Shown: positions 8,910 to 17,767 of the stretch, in pieces
How positions within the stretch are numbered: the first letter of the stretch is position 1
How the letters are laid out: each line of letters begins with the position of its first letter
Source: Paenibacillus sp. PL91
GTDB taxonomy: Bacteria; Bacillota; Bacilli; Paenibacillales; Paenibacillaceae
DNA length: 64,000 nucleotides
Direction of reading: 5' to 3'
Assembly (NCBI RefSeq): GCF_012935325.2
Contig: NZ_JABBYG020000024.1
Coordinates: forward strand, 1-64,000
Position numbers and translations under genes: made by a program
Notes under the pieces: model-generated
The model's input: only the letters and a program-made list of their open reading frames with translations
Databases searched by the model: none
What the model was told of the DNA's origin: nothing

Positions 8910-10793
8910 CTATACAGCGATATTGCCCTGCGAATGCTCATACAGCTCCTTATAATGACCGTCATGCTCCAGAAGCTGCTGATGATTGCCCTGCTCCACG
9001 ATTTCGCCATGGCTCATTACAATGATTCGGTCGGCCTGCATAATGGTAGACAAACGATGCGCGATGACGATTGTCGTCCGATCCTGCGAGACGACCTGAA
9101 GCGCGTTCTGAATCAGCTGCTCCGTGTGCGAATCAAGGTTGGCGCTTGCCTCATCGAGGATAAGAACCTTTGGCTTGAAGACGATAATTCTCGCAAAAGA
9201 AATCAGCTGGCGCTCGCCGGCAGACAAGCCGCTGCCCCGCTCCGACAGCTTCGTATCATACCCGTTCTTCAGCTTCTTAATAATCATATCCGCTCCAACG
9301 AACTCACAGGCTCGAATAACCTCCTCGCGGGAGATCGACTCATCGAACATCCTTATATTTTCGATGATGCTGCCCGAATATAGATAAGGCTCCTGCTGCA
9401 CCAGCCCTACTAATCGGTGCAGGGTCGCTTGCGGAATGTCCCTCACATCCGTCTCATCGATCCGGATGCTTCCTTCCTTCACATCGTAAAAGCGGCACAG
9501 CAGGCTGATGAGCGAGCTTTTGCCTGCTCCAGTCGTTCCTACGACGCCGATTAGCTCGCCGGAATCGATATGCAAATCCAAATCGCGAATGATCGGTATC
9601 CCTTCCTCATACGAGAAAGAGATGTGATTAAAGTCGATTCTGCCCTTCACTTTCTCTAAGTTGTAGCTCGGCAAGGAAGCCTGACGCTCATCCGCTTCGT
9701 CTTCCGTATGCGATTTATGCAAATCGATCGGCTCCGGCACGCGATCCGTAACATCCGGCTTATTCTCAAACACGCTCCAAATTCTTGTAATCGCAACCGT
9801 GGCGGATTGCAGCGTATTCCACTGCTGCGTAATCGTATTGATGGGCTGAAAAAACTGGCGGATATACGTAATGAACGCGTACAGCACGCCGAATTCAAGC
9901 TGCTGCCCGAGCACAGCGTTGCCGCCGATCCAAGTGACAAAGGCAATCGATAGATTGCTCAAAATATCAAAGGTGCGGCCAAATACGACATTCGTCCGAA
10001 TTTCCCGAAGATTGGCTTTAAAATACAAGCCGTTCCGCTCATTGAATTGCTTCTCCTGCTCCTTCTGCTGGTGGAACACCTGCACAAGATTCATGCCCGA
10101 TAAGTTCTCGGCTACAAACGCCACCATACGGGACAATCTCGTTCTTGCCAGCTGATAGGTCGCACGCATGAAGGATCGGAAGGCTACCGCAATGGCCCAA
10201 ATAATCGGCAACAAAATCAAGCAATAAAGCGCGAGCTTCGTATCCAGCTGGAACATCATCACGACGATGAAGATGAGCGTAAGCCCATCCCTGAATAAAC
10301 TCAGCAGCACCTGATTAAAAAACTGGTTCAGCGCCTCCGTATCGCTCGATACGTGCGTGATGAGGCTCCCGCTCGACATACGGTCGAAATACCGCATCGA
10401 CTGCTTCAATATATGGCCAAATAGCTGCTTACGGATGCGCGACACGATGCTTTGACCGATATTTTGGAGCAGGTTGCTTTGCAAATACGTGAACAGCAAG
10501 CTGGATACCGATAAGCCCAAATAAATAAAACAAATCGTAAGCAAGCCTTTGTAATCGTTTTTGCCAGACAGCAAATTGTCGTCAATCGCGATTTTCATTA
10601 AAAATGGCTGCAGCAAATCAGACAGAATTGCAATTAACGTACAGCAAAATACACCGATGAATGCCCAAAGATGCGGCCTCGCGTAGCTGAAAAGCGTACG
10701 AAAGGCAGGTACATATTTCGGCTTCTGATCTGGCAAATTGGGATCACCCTTCTGGTCCGCCTGCCAATTATGAATGGCTTGTGCCGGTCGCAT
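8910..10793 (-). CDS. BmrD/YheH-like ABC exporter subunit
   Basis: About 627 residues: a six-helix ABC-exporter membrane domain followed by a nucleotide-binding domain with Walker A GTTGAGKSS, signature LSAGERQLISFAR, Walker B VLILDEASANLD (canonical Glu) and H-loop AHRLS. Its length, the cytoplasmic N-terminal extension and the partner gene match the larger half of the heterodimeric multidrug exporter BmrC/BmrD of Bacillus subtilis. The start at 10793 has AGGAGGGGAG upstream; the frame is open further 5' inside the partner gene. It overlaps the partner's 3' end by 26 bp, indicating translational coupling. Confidence 0.87.
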   Translation of the reverse strand: MRPAQAIHNWQADQKGDPNLPDQKPKYVPAFRTLFSYARPHLWAFIGVFCCTLIAILSDLLQPFLMKIAIDDNLLSGKNDYKGLLTICFIYLGLSVSSLLFTYLQSNLLQNIGQSIVSRIRKQLFGHILKQSMRYFDRMSSGSLITHVSSDTEALNQFFNQVLLSLFRDGLTLIFIVVMMFQLDTKLALYCLILLPIIWAIAVAFRSFMRATYQLARTRLSRMVAFVAENLSGMNLVQVFHQQKEQEKQFNERNGLYFKANLREIRTNVVFGRTFDILSNLSIAFVTWIGGNAVLGQQLEFGVLYAFITYIRQFFQPINTITQQWNTLQSATVAITRIWSVFENKPDVTDRVPEPIDLHKSHTEDEADERQASLPSYNLEKVKGRIDFNHISFSYEEGIPIIRDLDLHIDSGELIGVVGTTGAGKSSLISLLCRFYDVKEGSIRIDETDVRDIPQATLHRLVGLVQQEPYLYSGSIIENIRMFDESISREEVIRACEFVGADMIIKKLKNGYDTKLSERGSGLSAGERQLISFARIIVFKPKVLILDEASANLDSHTEQLIQNALQVVSQDRTTIVIAHRLSTIMQADRIIVMSHGEIVEQGNHQQLLEHDGHYKELYEHSQGNIAV

Positions 10794-12549
10794 GTTGACT
10801 CCCCTCCTCCTGTATGGCGTGAAGCGTTGCGTAGAGTCCTTGCTGCTCAAGCAGCTCCGAGTGGGTGCCGCGCTGCACAATTACGCCGTCATCAAGCACA
10901 ATGATTTGCTCCGCATGCTTGATCGCGCTAATGCGATGCGCAATAATAATCGTTGTTTTCTCGTTTCTCTCCGTTTGGATCGCGTCAATAATATCCTTCT
11001 CCGTCACGGCATCCACTGCGCTTACGCTATCATCTAATATCATAATCGGAGATTCCTTAATCATTCCGCGAGCCAAGCTGGTACGCTGGCGCTGGCCGCC
11101 GGATAACGTTAAGCCGCGCTCGCCAAGCCGCGTTTCAAACTTATTCGGCAGTTCAGCGACATTATCGTATATTTGGGCATGCTTGGCAGCAGCCTCTACC
11201 GCTTCAAGCTTCCGTTCGCGATCGGAGAATGCAATATTCTCCCTAATCGTTGTACTAAACAAAAAGCCATCCTGCGGCACGTAGGCAACTTGGGTGCGCA
11301 AACTCTCCAGCTTCATCTCTCTCACATCCGTCTGCCCATACCATACTGTCCCGGGAGGCGGGTCATAGGTTCGGAGCAGCAGCTTCATCAGCGTCGTCTT
11401 CCCGCTGCCGGTACGGCCAATGATGCCCAGCGTCGTTCCTGGCTCAACGCTCAGGGTGATGTCTTTCAGCACAGGATTGCCTCCTTGCTCGTAAGCAAAC
11501 GATAAATGGTCAATTCGGATACCCGCATCACTCAAATTTACTGCCTTCGCATCCTCAAGCTCCACAATTTCAGAACGCTGAGACAGCAAGTCGTTCAGCC
11601 GCTCCAGAGAAGCACGCGAGCGTTGAATCGTGTTGATAACGTTGCCGATTTGTTGAAGCGGATTCATCAGCATGCGAATATAGAGCGTTAACGCAACGAA
11701 ATTGCCAAGCGTAATTTGTTTCGTTATCGTCATATAGCCGCCATAGGAAAGCGCGACGATCAGTCCAATCGCCCCAAGAAACGGAATCAACGCCTGAAAA
11801 AAAGACGAGACGCGTACCAGCCGCAATTGATTATGCCGGATTTGATCCACCGTTTTGCCGAAGCGCTCATTCATGATGTCTTCCACCGCAAACTTTTTCG
11901 TTACACGGATGCCGCCAAACTGCTCCTCCGCCGTTTCCGTCATCGTCCCTAGCGCTTCCTGCACCTCGAGCGATCTTTTTCTAATAATGGGCCCCAAATA
12001 AACGACGATAATAGGAATAATCAAGAGCGGGAATACGGAAGCCAATATCAGATAATAAGGAATATGACTGAGAAGCATCATCGTAATGGCCGCCACAAGC
12101 AGCATGGATGCGTTTGCAGTCTGGTTGACGCCCATAGAGATCGATTCCCGAACCGCAGTAACGTCATTCATAAAATAGCTGAGCAGCTTTCCGACACCAT
12201 TTTTCGAATGAAACCGTTCGCTCATTTCCGTAAAGTGCTTGAAAAGCCCTCGCCGGACGAGAAATTCAAACTTTCTGCCCACATACATGACCAAATACAT
12301 CGCTAAACCGTTAAACAGCACATGACCAACGCCAATTAATAGCAGCAGCAGGCTGTAGTCCACGATCAGCTTGCTCGTTAAGCCGCCAATGTGCAGTTTA
12401 TCCGTAAACTGTCCGAGCACCTTCGGAAAAAATACGTTTATCGTGTTAGCTATCAAATGAAAGAAAAAAGAGGTCAGGTATATATACCACGTTTTCCGAA
12501 AAAAATCAGTTAGCAATCTTTTTGATTTCAAAAAACGATCACTTCCCAT
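10768..12549 (-). CDS. BmrC/YheI-like ABC exporter subunit with degenerate ATP site
   Basis: About 593 residues: membrane domain with six helices, then a nucleotide-binding domain with Walker A GRTGSGKTT, signature LSGGQRQRTSLARG and H-loop AHRIS. The residue after the Walker B aspartate is Asp (ILDDSVSAVD) rather than the catalytic Glu, which is the same kind of substitution known for BmrC and makes one of the two ATP sites of the heterodimer slow or inactive. It lies 14 bp after another ABC exporter gene and overlaps the BmrD-like gene. The start is uncertain: ATG 12549 or TTG 12555, neither with a clear SD. Confidence 0.85.
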   Translation of the reverse strand: MGSDRFLKSKRLLTDFFRKTWYIYLTSFFFHLIANTINVFFPKVLGQFTDKLHIGGLTSKLIVDYSLLLLLIGVGHVLFNGLAMYLVMYVGRKFEFLVRRGLFKHFTEMSERFHSKNGVGKLLSYFMNDVTAVRESISMGVNQTANASMLLVAAITMMLLSHIPYYLILASVFPLLIIPIIVVYLGPIIRKRSLEVQEALGTMTETAEEQFGGIRVTKKFAVEDIMNERFGKTVDQIRHNQLRLVRVSSFFQALIPFLGAIGLIVALSYGGYMTITKQITLGNFVALTLYIRMLMNPLQQIGNVINTIQRSRASLERLNDLLSQRSEIVELEDAKAVNLSDAGIRIDHLSFAYEQGGNPVLKDITLSVEPGTTLGIIGRTGSGKTTLMKLLLRTYDPPPGTVWYGQTDVREMKLESLRTQVAYVPQDGFLFSTTIRENIAFSDRERKLEAVEAAAKHAQIYDNVAELPNKFETRLGERGLTLSGGQRQRTSLARGMIKESPIMILDDSVSAVDAVTEKDIIDAIQTERNEKTTIIIAHRISAIKHAEQIIVLDDGVIVQRGTHSELLEQQGLYATLHAIQEEGSQHATGTSHS

Positions 12550-12563
12550 TTTCAAAGTATGGT

Positions 12564-14417
12564 TTACGATACATCCGTTTGCGGGAATTGCAATTCATAA
12601 AGCTGGCTGTAGCGTCCTTGATGAAGCAGCAGCTCATCATGCGTGCCGTTCTCTACAATTTGTCCTTGCTCCAGCACGTAAATCTGATCCGCCTGTTGAA
12701 TGGTAGACAGTCGGTGCGCAATAACGAGGCAGGTACGTCCCTGCAGCAATTGCGCCAGCGCCTCTTGAATATGCTGCTCCGACTCCGTGTCGAGCGAAGC
12801 GGTCGCCTCATCCAAAATAATGACCCGTGGATTTTTCAAAATCGCCCTTGCAATGGACAGCCGCTGCTTCTGTCCGCCGGAGAGCTTCACACCCCGCTCG
12901 CCGATTTGGGTTTCGTAGCCCTGCGGGAACGAATCAATAAAGCCGTCGGCATTCGCAGCTTTGGCGGCAGCCAGCACCTCCGCATCCGTCGCATGCAAAT
13001 TGCCGTACCGGATATTTTCCTCAATCGTGCCGTTGAACAAAATAATATCCTGCGAGACGATGCCAATTTGCTCCCTCAGCGAGGCTAACGTAATATCCTT
13101 GAGCGAATAGCCGTCAATCGTTATTTCTCCTGCTTGTGGATCATAAAATCTAGCGATGAGATGTGCGATCGTCGTTTTGCCTGAGCCCGATGATCCGACA
13201 AGCGCGGTCACCTTGCCCGCTGCAAGCTCCAAATGAAAGTCCTTTAATACGGACGAGTCGCTGGAATAAGCAAAATCAATGTGATTAAACACGATTTGAC
13301 CGTTCACTCGCGGCAGCTTGATCGCGCCCTTCTTCTCAACGATTTCCGCATTCGTGTTCATAACCTCCATAATGCGCTCATACGCGGCAGCCGATTGCTG
13401 GATCGTATTAATAATTCGGCTAAAATGGCGGATCGGATTTTGCAAAAGCCGTAAATAGGCAATGAAAGCGACGATCGTGCCAACCGTCATCTGATCCTTC
13501 ATCGCAAGCCACGCGCCAAACACAAGAACGATAGCAAGGCCGAGGAAGTTAAGAAAATCAATAATAGGTTCATAAGCGGCTCGCAAGCGAGTCACCTGAA
13601 TATTTGCATCCATATTCCGCTGGGTACGCTCAGAGAAACGCTCCGACTCGTAGGCCTCAGCGGTAAACGCTTTGATCAGCCGAATGCCCGTCAGCGTGTT
13701 TTGCAAATGATCGCTGACATCCGCTACGGACTCCTGCACCGTCCGGAACGAGGAGCGCATTCTTTTGCCAAATATTTTGGTCGTAAGTATCATAAACGGG
13801 AAGGTTGCGAGCAGCAGCAGCGTCAGCTTCCAATCGATCCAAAGCATATAAATCGCAATCGCTGTAAAGGTGAAAAAATCGGTAAATAACTGCATCATGC
13901 TGGAGGAAATCATTTGCTGAAGGATGCTTACGTCGTTCGTAACCCGGGACATCAGATCGCCGGTACGATTTCGGTCAAAAAAAGAGACGTCTAGACTTTG
14001 CATGTGGCGGTACAAATCATTGCGAAGATTGTAGAGCACCTTCTGGCCGATAGAGGCCATCAGAGAAGTACTGATATAGCGCAAGGCGCCAAGTAATATT
14101 GCCGCTCCGAGTACTCCGCCGCCAATAAGAAACAGCTTGGAAAACAGCTTATTTGGAATAATGTGGTCAATCGTAAAACGAGTTAACTGTGGAACGATAA
14201 ACTCCAGCAGCGAAATCGCGATTACGCAAGCAACGGCAGCGATTAACAAGGGCAGCTGCATTCGCGCATGGGTATAGATTCGGACGAACATGCTGACAAT
14301 GCTGGCGGGCTTCGCCTTCTCGCCGTTTCCGAATTTCCTCATGCCGCCCATTCCGCTGCCTGGCCGAAACGCAGGAGTGGAATTGTAATTATTGCTCAAC
14401 CTCTTCACCCTCCCCAT
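12564..14417 (-). CDS. ABC exporter, MsbA/YfiB-like (homodimeric type)
   Basis: About 617 residues. A six-helix exporter membrane domain (roughly residues 50-350) is followed by a nucleotide-binding domain with Walker A GSSGSGKTT, signature LSGGQKQRLSIARA, Walker B VIILDEATASLD (canonical Glu) and H-loop AHRLS. All catalytic motifs are intact, so it can work as a homodimer. The first ATG lies inside the padR gene; TTG 14399, with GGGAGG 9 nt upstream, is an alternative start. It is cotranscribed with the padR gene and with the BmrCD-like pair; the transported compound, perhaps a drug or lipid, is unknown. Confidence 0.87.
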   Translation of the reverse strand: MGRVKRLSNNYNSTPAFRPGSGMGGMRKFGNGEKAKPASIVSMFVRIYTHARMQLPLLIAAVACVIAISLLEFIVPQLTRFTIDHIIPNKLFSKLFLIGGGVLGAAILLGALRYISTSLMASIGQKVLYNLRNDLYRHMQSLDVSFFDRNRTGDLMSRVTNDVSILQQMISSSMMQLFTDFFTFTAIAIYMLWIDWKLTLLLLATFPFMILTTKIFGKRMRSSFRTVQESVADVSDHLQNTLTGIRLIKAFTAEAYESERFSERTQRNMDANIQVTRLRAAYEPIIDFLNFLGLAIVLVFGAWLAMKDQMTVGTIVAFIAYLRLLQNPIRHFSRIINTIQQSAAAYERIMEVMNTNAEIVEKKGAIKLPRVNGQIVFNHIDFAYSSDSSVLKDFHLELAAGKVTALVGSSGSGKTTIAHLIARFYDPQAGEITIDGYSLKDITLASLREQIGIVSQDIILFNGTIEENIRYGNLHATDAEVLAAAKAANADGFIDSFPQGYETQIGERGVKLSGGQKQRLSIARAILKNPRVIILDEATASLDTESEQHIQEALAQLLQGRTCLVIAHRLSTIQQADQIYVLEQGQIVENGTHDELLLHQGRYSQLYELQFPQTDVS

Positions 14418-14985
14418 CGCCGTTTTCCGCTTCCGCAGCCACTTGCCGGAGCGAGACGCGCAAATGATCGAGGATCGTGCGCAGCTGCGCCGCCTTTCTG
14501 CTGTCGTTCACGACCGCACGCTCTGCCGCCTTCAGCAAATGCAGCAGTTCCTTGCCCGCCGGCGTCAAACGACGATTCGGCTTGCTTCGATCGCATGGCA
14601 TGCCTTCCTCCTCAGCGTAGCCATATTCTCTGCGCTCGGGCATATTAACGGCGTTCTCTTTCTCTTCAAGCAAATAAGCTCTGCCGTTATCCGTAATTTC
14701 AAAAATCTTCTTGCCATCCTGCTTTGAGGACTCCACAAATCCTTGATCCCGCAGCATCTGAAGGGTAGGATAAATCGAGCCTGCACTCGGCTTGTACGTG
14801 CCTCCCGATTGGTCCTCTAGCGCCTTCATCATTTGATAGCCATGCATGCTCTCATGTTCAAGAAGCTCGAGCAAAGCAAATTTGACTCCGCCGCGACTGA
14901 AATAACGTCTTCCTGAGCCGCTCACCTCTCTTTCAAGAGCATGATTTAAAAACAATCGTTCCTCTGGTTGCCATTCCTCTGTCAT
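14389..14985 (-). CDS. PadR family transcriptional regulator
   Basis: About 198 residues. The winged-helix N-terminal PadR domain runs from near residue 30 (FALLELLEHESMHGYQMMKAL) through the recognition region (GSIYPTLQMLRDQGFV) and wing (FEITDNGRAYL); the C-terminal half is charged and helical. PadR proteins usually repress a neighbouring efflux operon until a toxic ligand binds. The start ATG 14985 has AAAGGAG at 8 nt. Immediately upstream is a promoter embedded in a perfect 18-bp inverted repeat, so autorepression together with the following three ABC exporter genes is likely. Its 3' end overlaps the next gene. Confidence 0.88.
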   Translation of the reverse strand: MTEEWQPEERLFLNHALEREVSGSGRRYFSRGGVKFALLELLEHESMHGYQMMKALEDQSGGTYKPSAGSIYPTLQMLRDQGFVESSKQDGKKIFEITDNGRAYLLEEKENAVNMPERREYGYAEEEGMPCDRSKPNRRLTPAGKELLHLLKAAERAVVNDSRKAAQLRTILDHLRVSLRQVAAEAENGDGEGEEVEQ

Positions 14986-15000
14986 CCCGCATGCTCCTTT

Positions 15001-15055
15001 ATTAACGATATATCGTATTATTTTAAATACTATACGATATATCGTTAATTGGCAA
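15001..15055 (-). promoter_or_regulatory. Promoter and inverted-repeat operator of the padR-ABC operon
   Basis: An 18-bp perfect inverted repeat (arms 15001-15018 and 15032-15049, 13-bp spacer) has the half-site ATTAACGATATATCGTAT; each arm itself contains the palindrome ACGATATATCGT. A minus-strand sigma-A promoter overlaps it: -35 TTGCCA at 15050-15055, 17-bp spacer, -10 TAGTAT at 15027-15032. One arm fills the spacer and the other lies just after the -10, the layout expected for PadR autorepression. Confidence 0.85.
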
Positions 15056-15132
15056 TTATTTTTGTAGCGAAATAGGCAGCTGTTTGGACGATGCCATACA
15101 AGGCAGCTAGACCGCTCCGCTATTTTTCCCAT

Positions 15133-15165
15133 GAAAAAATCCAGTAAATGTACTTTACTGGATTT
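15133..15165 (-). terminator. Intrinsic terminator of the LLM-AKR unit
   Basis: Hairpin with 12-nt arms AAATCCAGTAAA/TTTACTGGATTT and a 5-nt loop, followed on the minus strand by further T residues. It lies 24 bp after the aldo/keto reductase stop. Confidence 0.88.
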
Positions 15166-15188
15166 GTATGGATCTCAGTCAGTAGTAT

Positions 15189-16163
15189 TTAGAATTTCCC
15201 TTTAGAAGCGGCGGGATCATTATCGATTATGGCCGAGATACGCTCTATCGTATTTTCATCTAGAACGATGCCCGATGCCTTCACGTTCTCTTCGATTTGC
15301 TCAGGCCGGCTGGCACCGACCAAAGCGCTGGACACGTTAGGCTGACGGAGAATCCAAGCGAGAGAGAGCTGGCCTACCGTAATGTCAAGCTCGGAAGCGA
15401 TTACCTTTAGCTGCTCAACCTTTGCCAGCTTCTCCTCTGTAATTTTATTTTTAAAGTTCTCATGCTTCGCAGCGCGAGACTCGTCAGGCACTTGATTGCT
15501 TGCCGAATATTTGCCTGTAAGCAGACCTTGAGCAAGCGGCGAGAAGACTACCTGGCCAAAGCCCTTCTTGATGCCGAGCGGTATGATTTCCTTCTCAATA
15601 TAACGCTCGAATACGTTATAAATCGGTTGGTTAACGACGATACGATCCAGCAAATATTTGTCCGCAATCGCAAAGGCTTCCGTAATTTGTGCCGCGGTCC
15701 ATTCGCTGACGCCTACATAATGCACCTTGCCTTGGCGAACCAAGTCCTCGAAGGCGCGAAGCGTTTCTTCCAGCGGCGTTTCCGTATCAAAGCGATGGCT
15801 ATAGAATACGTCCACATATTCGAGACCGAGCCGCTTCAAGCTTGCGTTAGCCGATTCGATAACATGCTTGCGGGACAAGCCGCGATCATTCGGTCCGTCT
15901 CCAATTTTGCCGAACACCTTCGTTGCCAGCACATAAGACTCGCGTGGATAAGCGCGAAGCGTCTCGCCGACGACCTTCTCTGCCTCGCCCTTCGCATAGA
16001 CGTTGGCTGTATCAAAAAAATTAACGCCTAGATCATAAGCGGTTTGAATCGACTTTACTGCGTTTTCACGTTCCACATAGCCGCCATACGTTAGCCAGCT
16101 TCCGAGACTGATTTCACTAACCTTAAGACCGCTTGCGCCCAAATTCCGATAGTTAACTGACAT
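15189..16163 (-). CDS. Aldo/keto reductase (potassium-channel beta-subunit-like class)
   Basis: A 324-residue TIM-barrel NAD(P)H-dependent reductase. Visible AKR features are FFDTANVYAKGEAE (Asp and Tyr of the catalytic tetrad, near 50-55), LATKVFG (Lys), the YSHRFD motif (His, near 122) and the C-terminal cofactor-binding segment ALVGASRPEQIEEN. The class resembles Kv-beta/YghZ-type AKRs, which also includes the 6-oxo-glucose reductase of the sulfoquinovose monooxygenase pathway. AGAGGAGG precedes the ATG. It is the second gene behind an LLM monooxygenase in attenuator unit D, so a role in reducing an aldehyde or ketone produced by oxidative cleavage is plausible but inferred. Confidence 0.87.
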   Translation of the reverse strand: MSVNYRNLGASGLKVSEISLGSWLTYGGYVERENAVKSIQTAYDLGVNFFDTANVYAKGEAEKVVGETLRAYPRESYVLATKVFGKIGDGPNDRGLSRKHVIESANASLKRLGLEYVDVFYSHRFDTETPLEETLRAFEDLVRQGKVHYVGVSEWTAAQITEAFAIADKYLLDRIVVNQPIYNVFERYIEKEIIPLGIKKGFGQVVFSPLAQGLLTGKYSASNQVPDESRAAKHENFKNKITEEKLAKVEQLKVIASELDITVGQLSLAWILRQPNVSSALVGASRPEQIEENVKASGIVLDENTIERISAIIDNDPAASKGKF

Positions 16164-16245
16164 TTTATTTCCTCCTCTAATTTGAACAAGCTGTTGTTCC
16201 TCTACCTCTGCCGCTTCGTTGCTGAATGGCCCTCATTTAACCATT

Positions 16246-17604
16246 TTATGATTTTAGCTTTTCGGCTTCTTTACCAAGTGCCCAGATCGCTTTATGTTTG
16301 TTTTCCGGCTTCTGAAGACCTAAATTTTCGCGCAGCGTTTTCCCTTCATACGATGTACGGAAAAGTCCACGGTTTTGCAGCTCAGGAATAACCTTATCCA
16401 CAAACGTCTCAAATCCGCTGTAATAAATATGCGGCAAAATATTAAAGCCGTCCGCTCCGTTATTTCGAATCCAGCTTTCAATAAAATCAGCGGTTTGGAT
16501 GACGGAGCCGGTAAATGATACATGCCCATGACCTGCTGCGCTGCGAGCTAAAAATTGGCGTATCGTCATTTTGTCTCGTATGGCCGCGTCAACCACGACC
16601 TCTTGCCGGCTGGTGATGCCTGTCGTTATCGTGCCGTAAGGCTTTGCCTTATCAACCGGAACAAGACTATCGAGCGGGTATTCCGACAAATCGACTGTAA
16701 AATAATTGGACAGCCGCTTAAGCGATTGCTTCGTGTTCAATAAGGCATTAAACTCGTCCTCGATATCCCGTGCTTCCGCTTCCGTATCGGCGACGATCGG
16801 GCTTAGACCCGGCATGATCAGCAATTGATCGCTCGTTCGTCCATGCTTCTGCAGCCTTGCTTTCACATCCGCATAAAACTGCTGCGCCGCGCCGAGTGTT
16901 TGCTGAGCCGTAAAAATCACATCCGCTGTTTTCGCTGCCAACTCCTTGCCGCTTTCCGATGAACCCGCCTGAACCAGCACGGGGAAGCCCTGCGGCGGGC
17001 GGGGAATGTTGAGCGGCCCCTTAACGGAATGATACTTGCCCTTAAAGTTAATCTCGTAGACCTTGCTCGTATCTAAAGCTACTTCAGACTCACGATCATA
17101 GATAAGAGCATCCTCTTCCCAGCTATTCCACAGCTGCTTCGTGACTTCAACAAATTCGTCGCCGATCTCATATCGCTTCGTTACCTCGGGATGCTCGGTT
17201 TTGTTGAAGTTTTCCGCATCTGATTGCGAATGTCCCGTCACGATGTTCCAGGCTGCCCTGCCTTTGCTGATATGATCAAGTGACGCAAACTTCCGTGCCA
17301 CGTGAAAGGGATCATTGTACGTCGTACTGACGGTAGCAATTAAGCCAACATGCTTAGTCAGCGCTGCAAGCCCGGAGAGCAGCGTAAAAGGCTCCAGCCT
17401 TCTGCCTAGTCCAGAATAGTTGTCCGCTGTGAATAAGGAATCGAACAGCCCTTTCTCCGCTATCCTTGCAATATTCGCGTAATATTCCAAATCCAGATCT
17501 TCCTTAGGCGTCGAGTCCGGATGCTTCCAAGCGGCAGCATGATGCCCTGCGCCTCGCAAAAACACGTTAAAATGCGCTTTTTTGTCCCTGTTTATATTAG
17601 TCAT
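16246..17604 (-). CDS. NtaA/SnaA/DszA family FMNH2-dependent monooxygenase
   Basis: A 452-residue two-component flavin monooxygenase of the long LLM class (NtaA, DszA, LadA, B. subtilis YtnJ/CmoJ and YxeK relatives). Diagnostic stretches are the HVGLIATVSTTYNDPFHVARKF strand (here conserved in four paralogues), DHISKGRAAWNIVT, and RPPQGFPVLVQAGSSESGKE, which form the FMN pocket. These enzymes need reduced FMN from a separate reductase and cleave C-S, C-N or alkane bonds. It heads unit D (own promoter and attenuator upstream), followed by an aldo/keto reductase. It is the only one of the four paralogues not located in the 21-28 kb operon. SD GGGGG at 7 nt. Confidence 0.9.
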   Translation of the reverse strand: MTNINRDKKAHFNVFLRGAGHHAAAWKHPDSTPKEDLDLEYYANIARIAEKGLFDSLFTADNYSGLGRRLEPFTLLSGLAALTKHVGLIATVSTTYNDPFHVARKFASLDHISKGRAAWNIVTGHSQSDAENFNKTEHPEVTKRYEIGDEFVEVTKQLWNSWEEDALIYDRESEVALDTSKVYEINFKGKYHSVKGPLNIPRPPQGFPVLVQAGSSESGKELAAKTADVIFTAQQTLGAAQQFYADVKARLQKHGRTSDQLLIMPGLSPIVADTEAEARDIEDEFNALLNTKQSLKRLSNYFTVDLSEYPLDSLVPVDKAKPYGTITTGITSRQEVVVDAAIRDKMTIRQFLARSAAGHGHVSFTGSVIQTADFIESWIRNNGADGFNILPHIYYSGFETFVDKVIPELQNRGLFRTSYEGKTLRENLGLQKPENKHKAIWALGKEAEKLKS

Positions 17605-17633
17605 GGATCATCCCCCGTTCTCTTTGCGATCAT

Positions 17634-17751
17634 AAAAAAAGGAGATTCAGCTTTGAATAAGCTAAATCTCCGGTGGTCCGGTCGTATTATTCCGATAATT
17701 TTTAGGTTAATAGTATGATTTAATAGTAATACGTTGCTTTTCCGTTGTCAA
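17634..17751 (-). promoter_or_regulatory. Leader element D: promoter, CCGG mini-hairpin and overlapping terminator
   Basis: Minus-strand promoter -35 TTGACA (17746-17751), 17-bp spacer, -10 TACTAT (17723-17728). About 35 nt into the leader comes CGACCGGACCACCGGAGA: a CCGG-ACCA-CCGG mini-hairpin (17670-17681). Its second CCGG shares GG with the 5' arm of an intrinsic terminator (stem GGAGATT/AATCTCC, 17641-17671, then seven T residues). The two structures exclude each other, which is the expected design of a transcription attenuator. Same architecture as elements A, B and C. Confidence 0.8.
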
Positions 17752-17767
17752 TGGATCAGAAGATACG

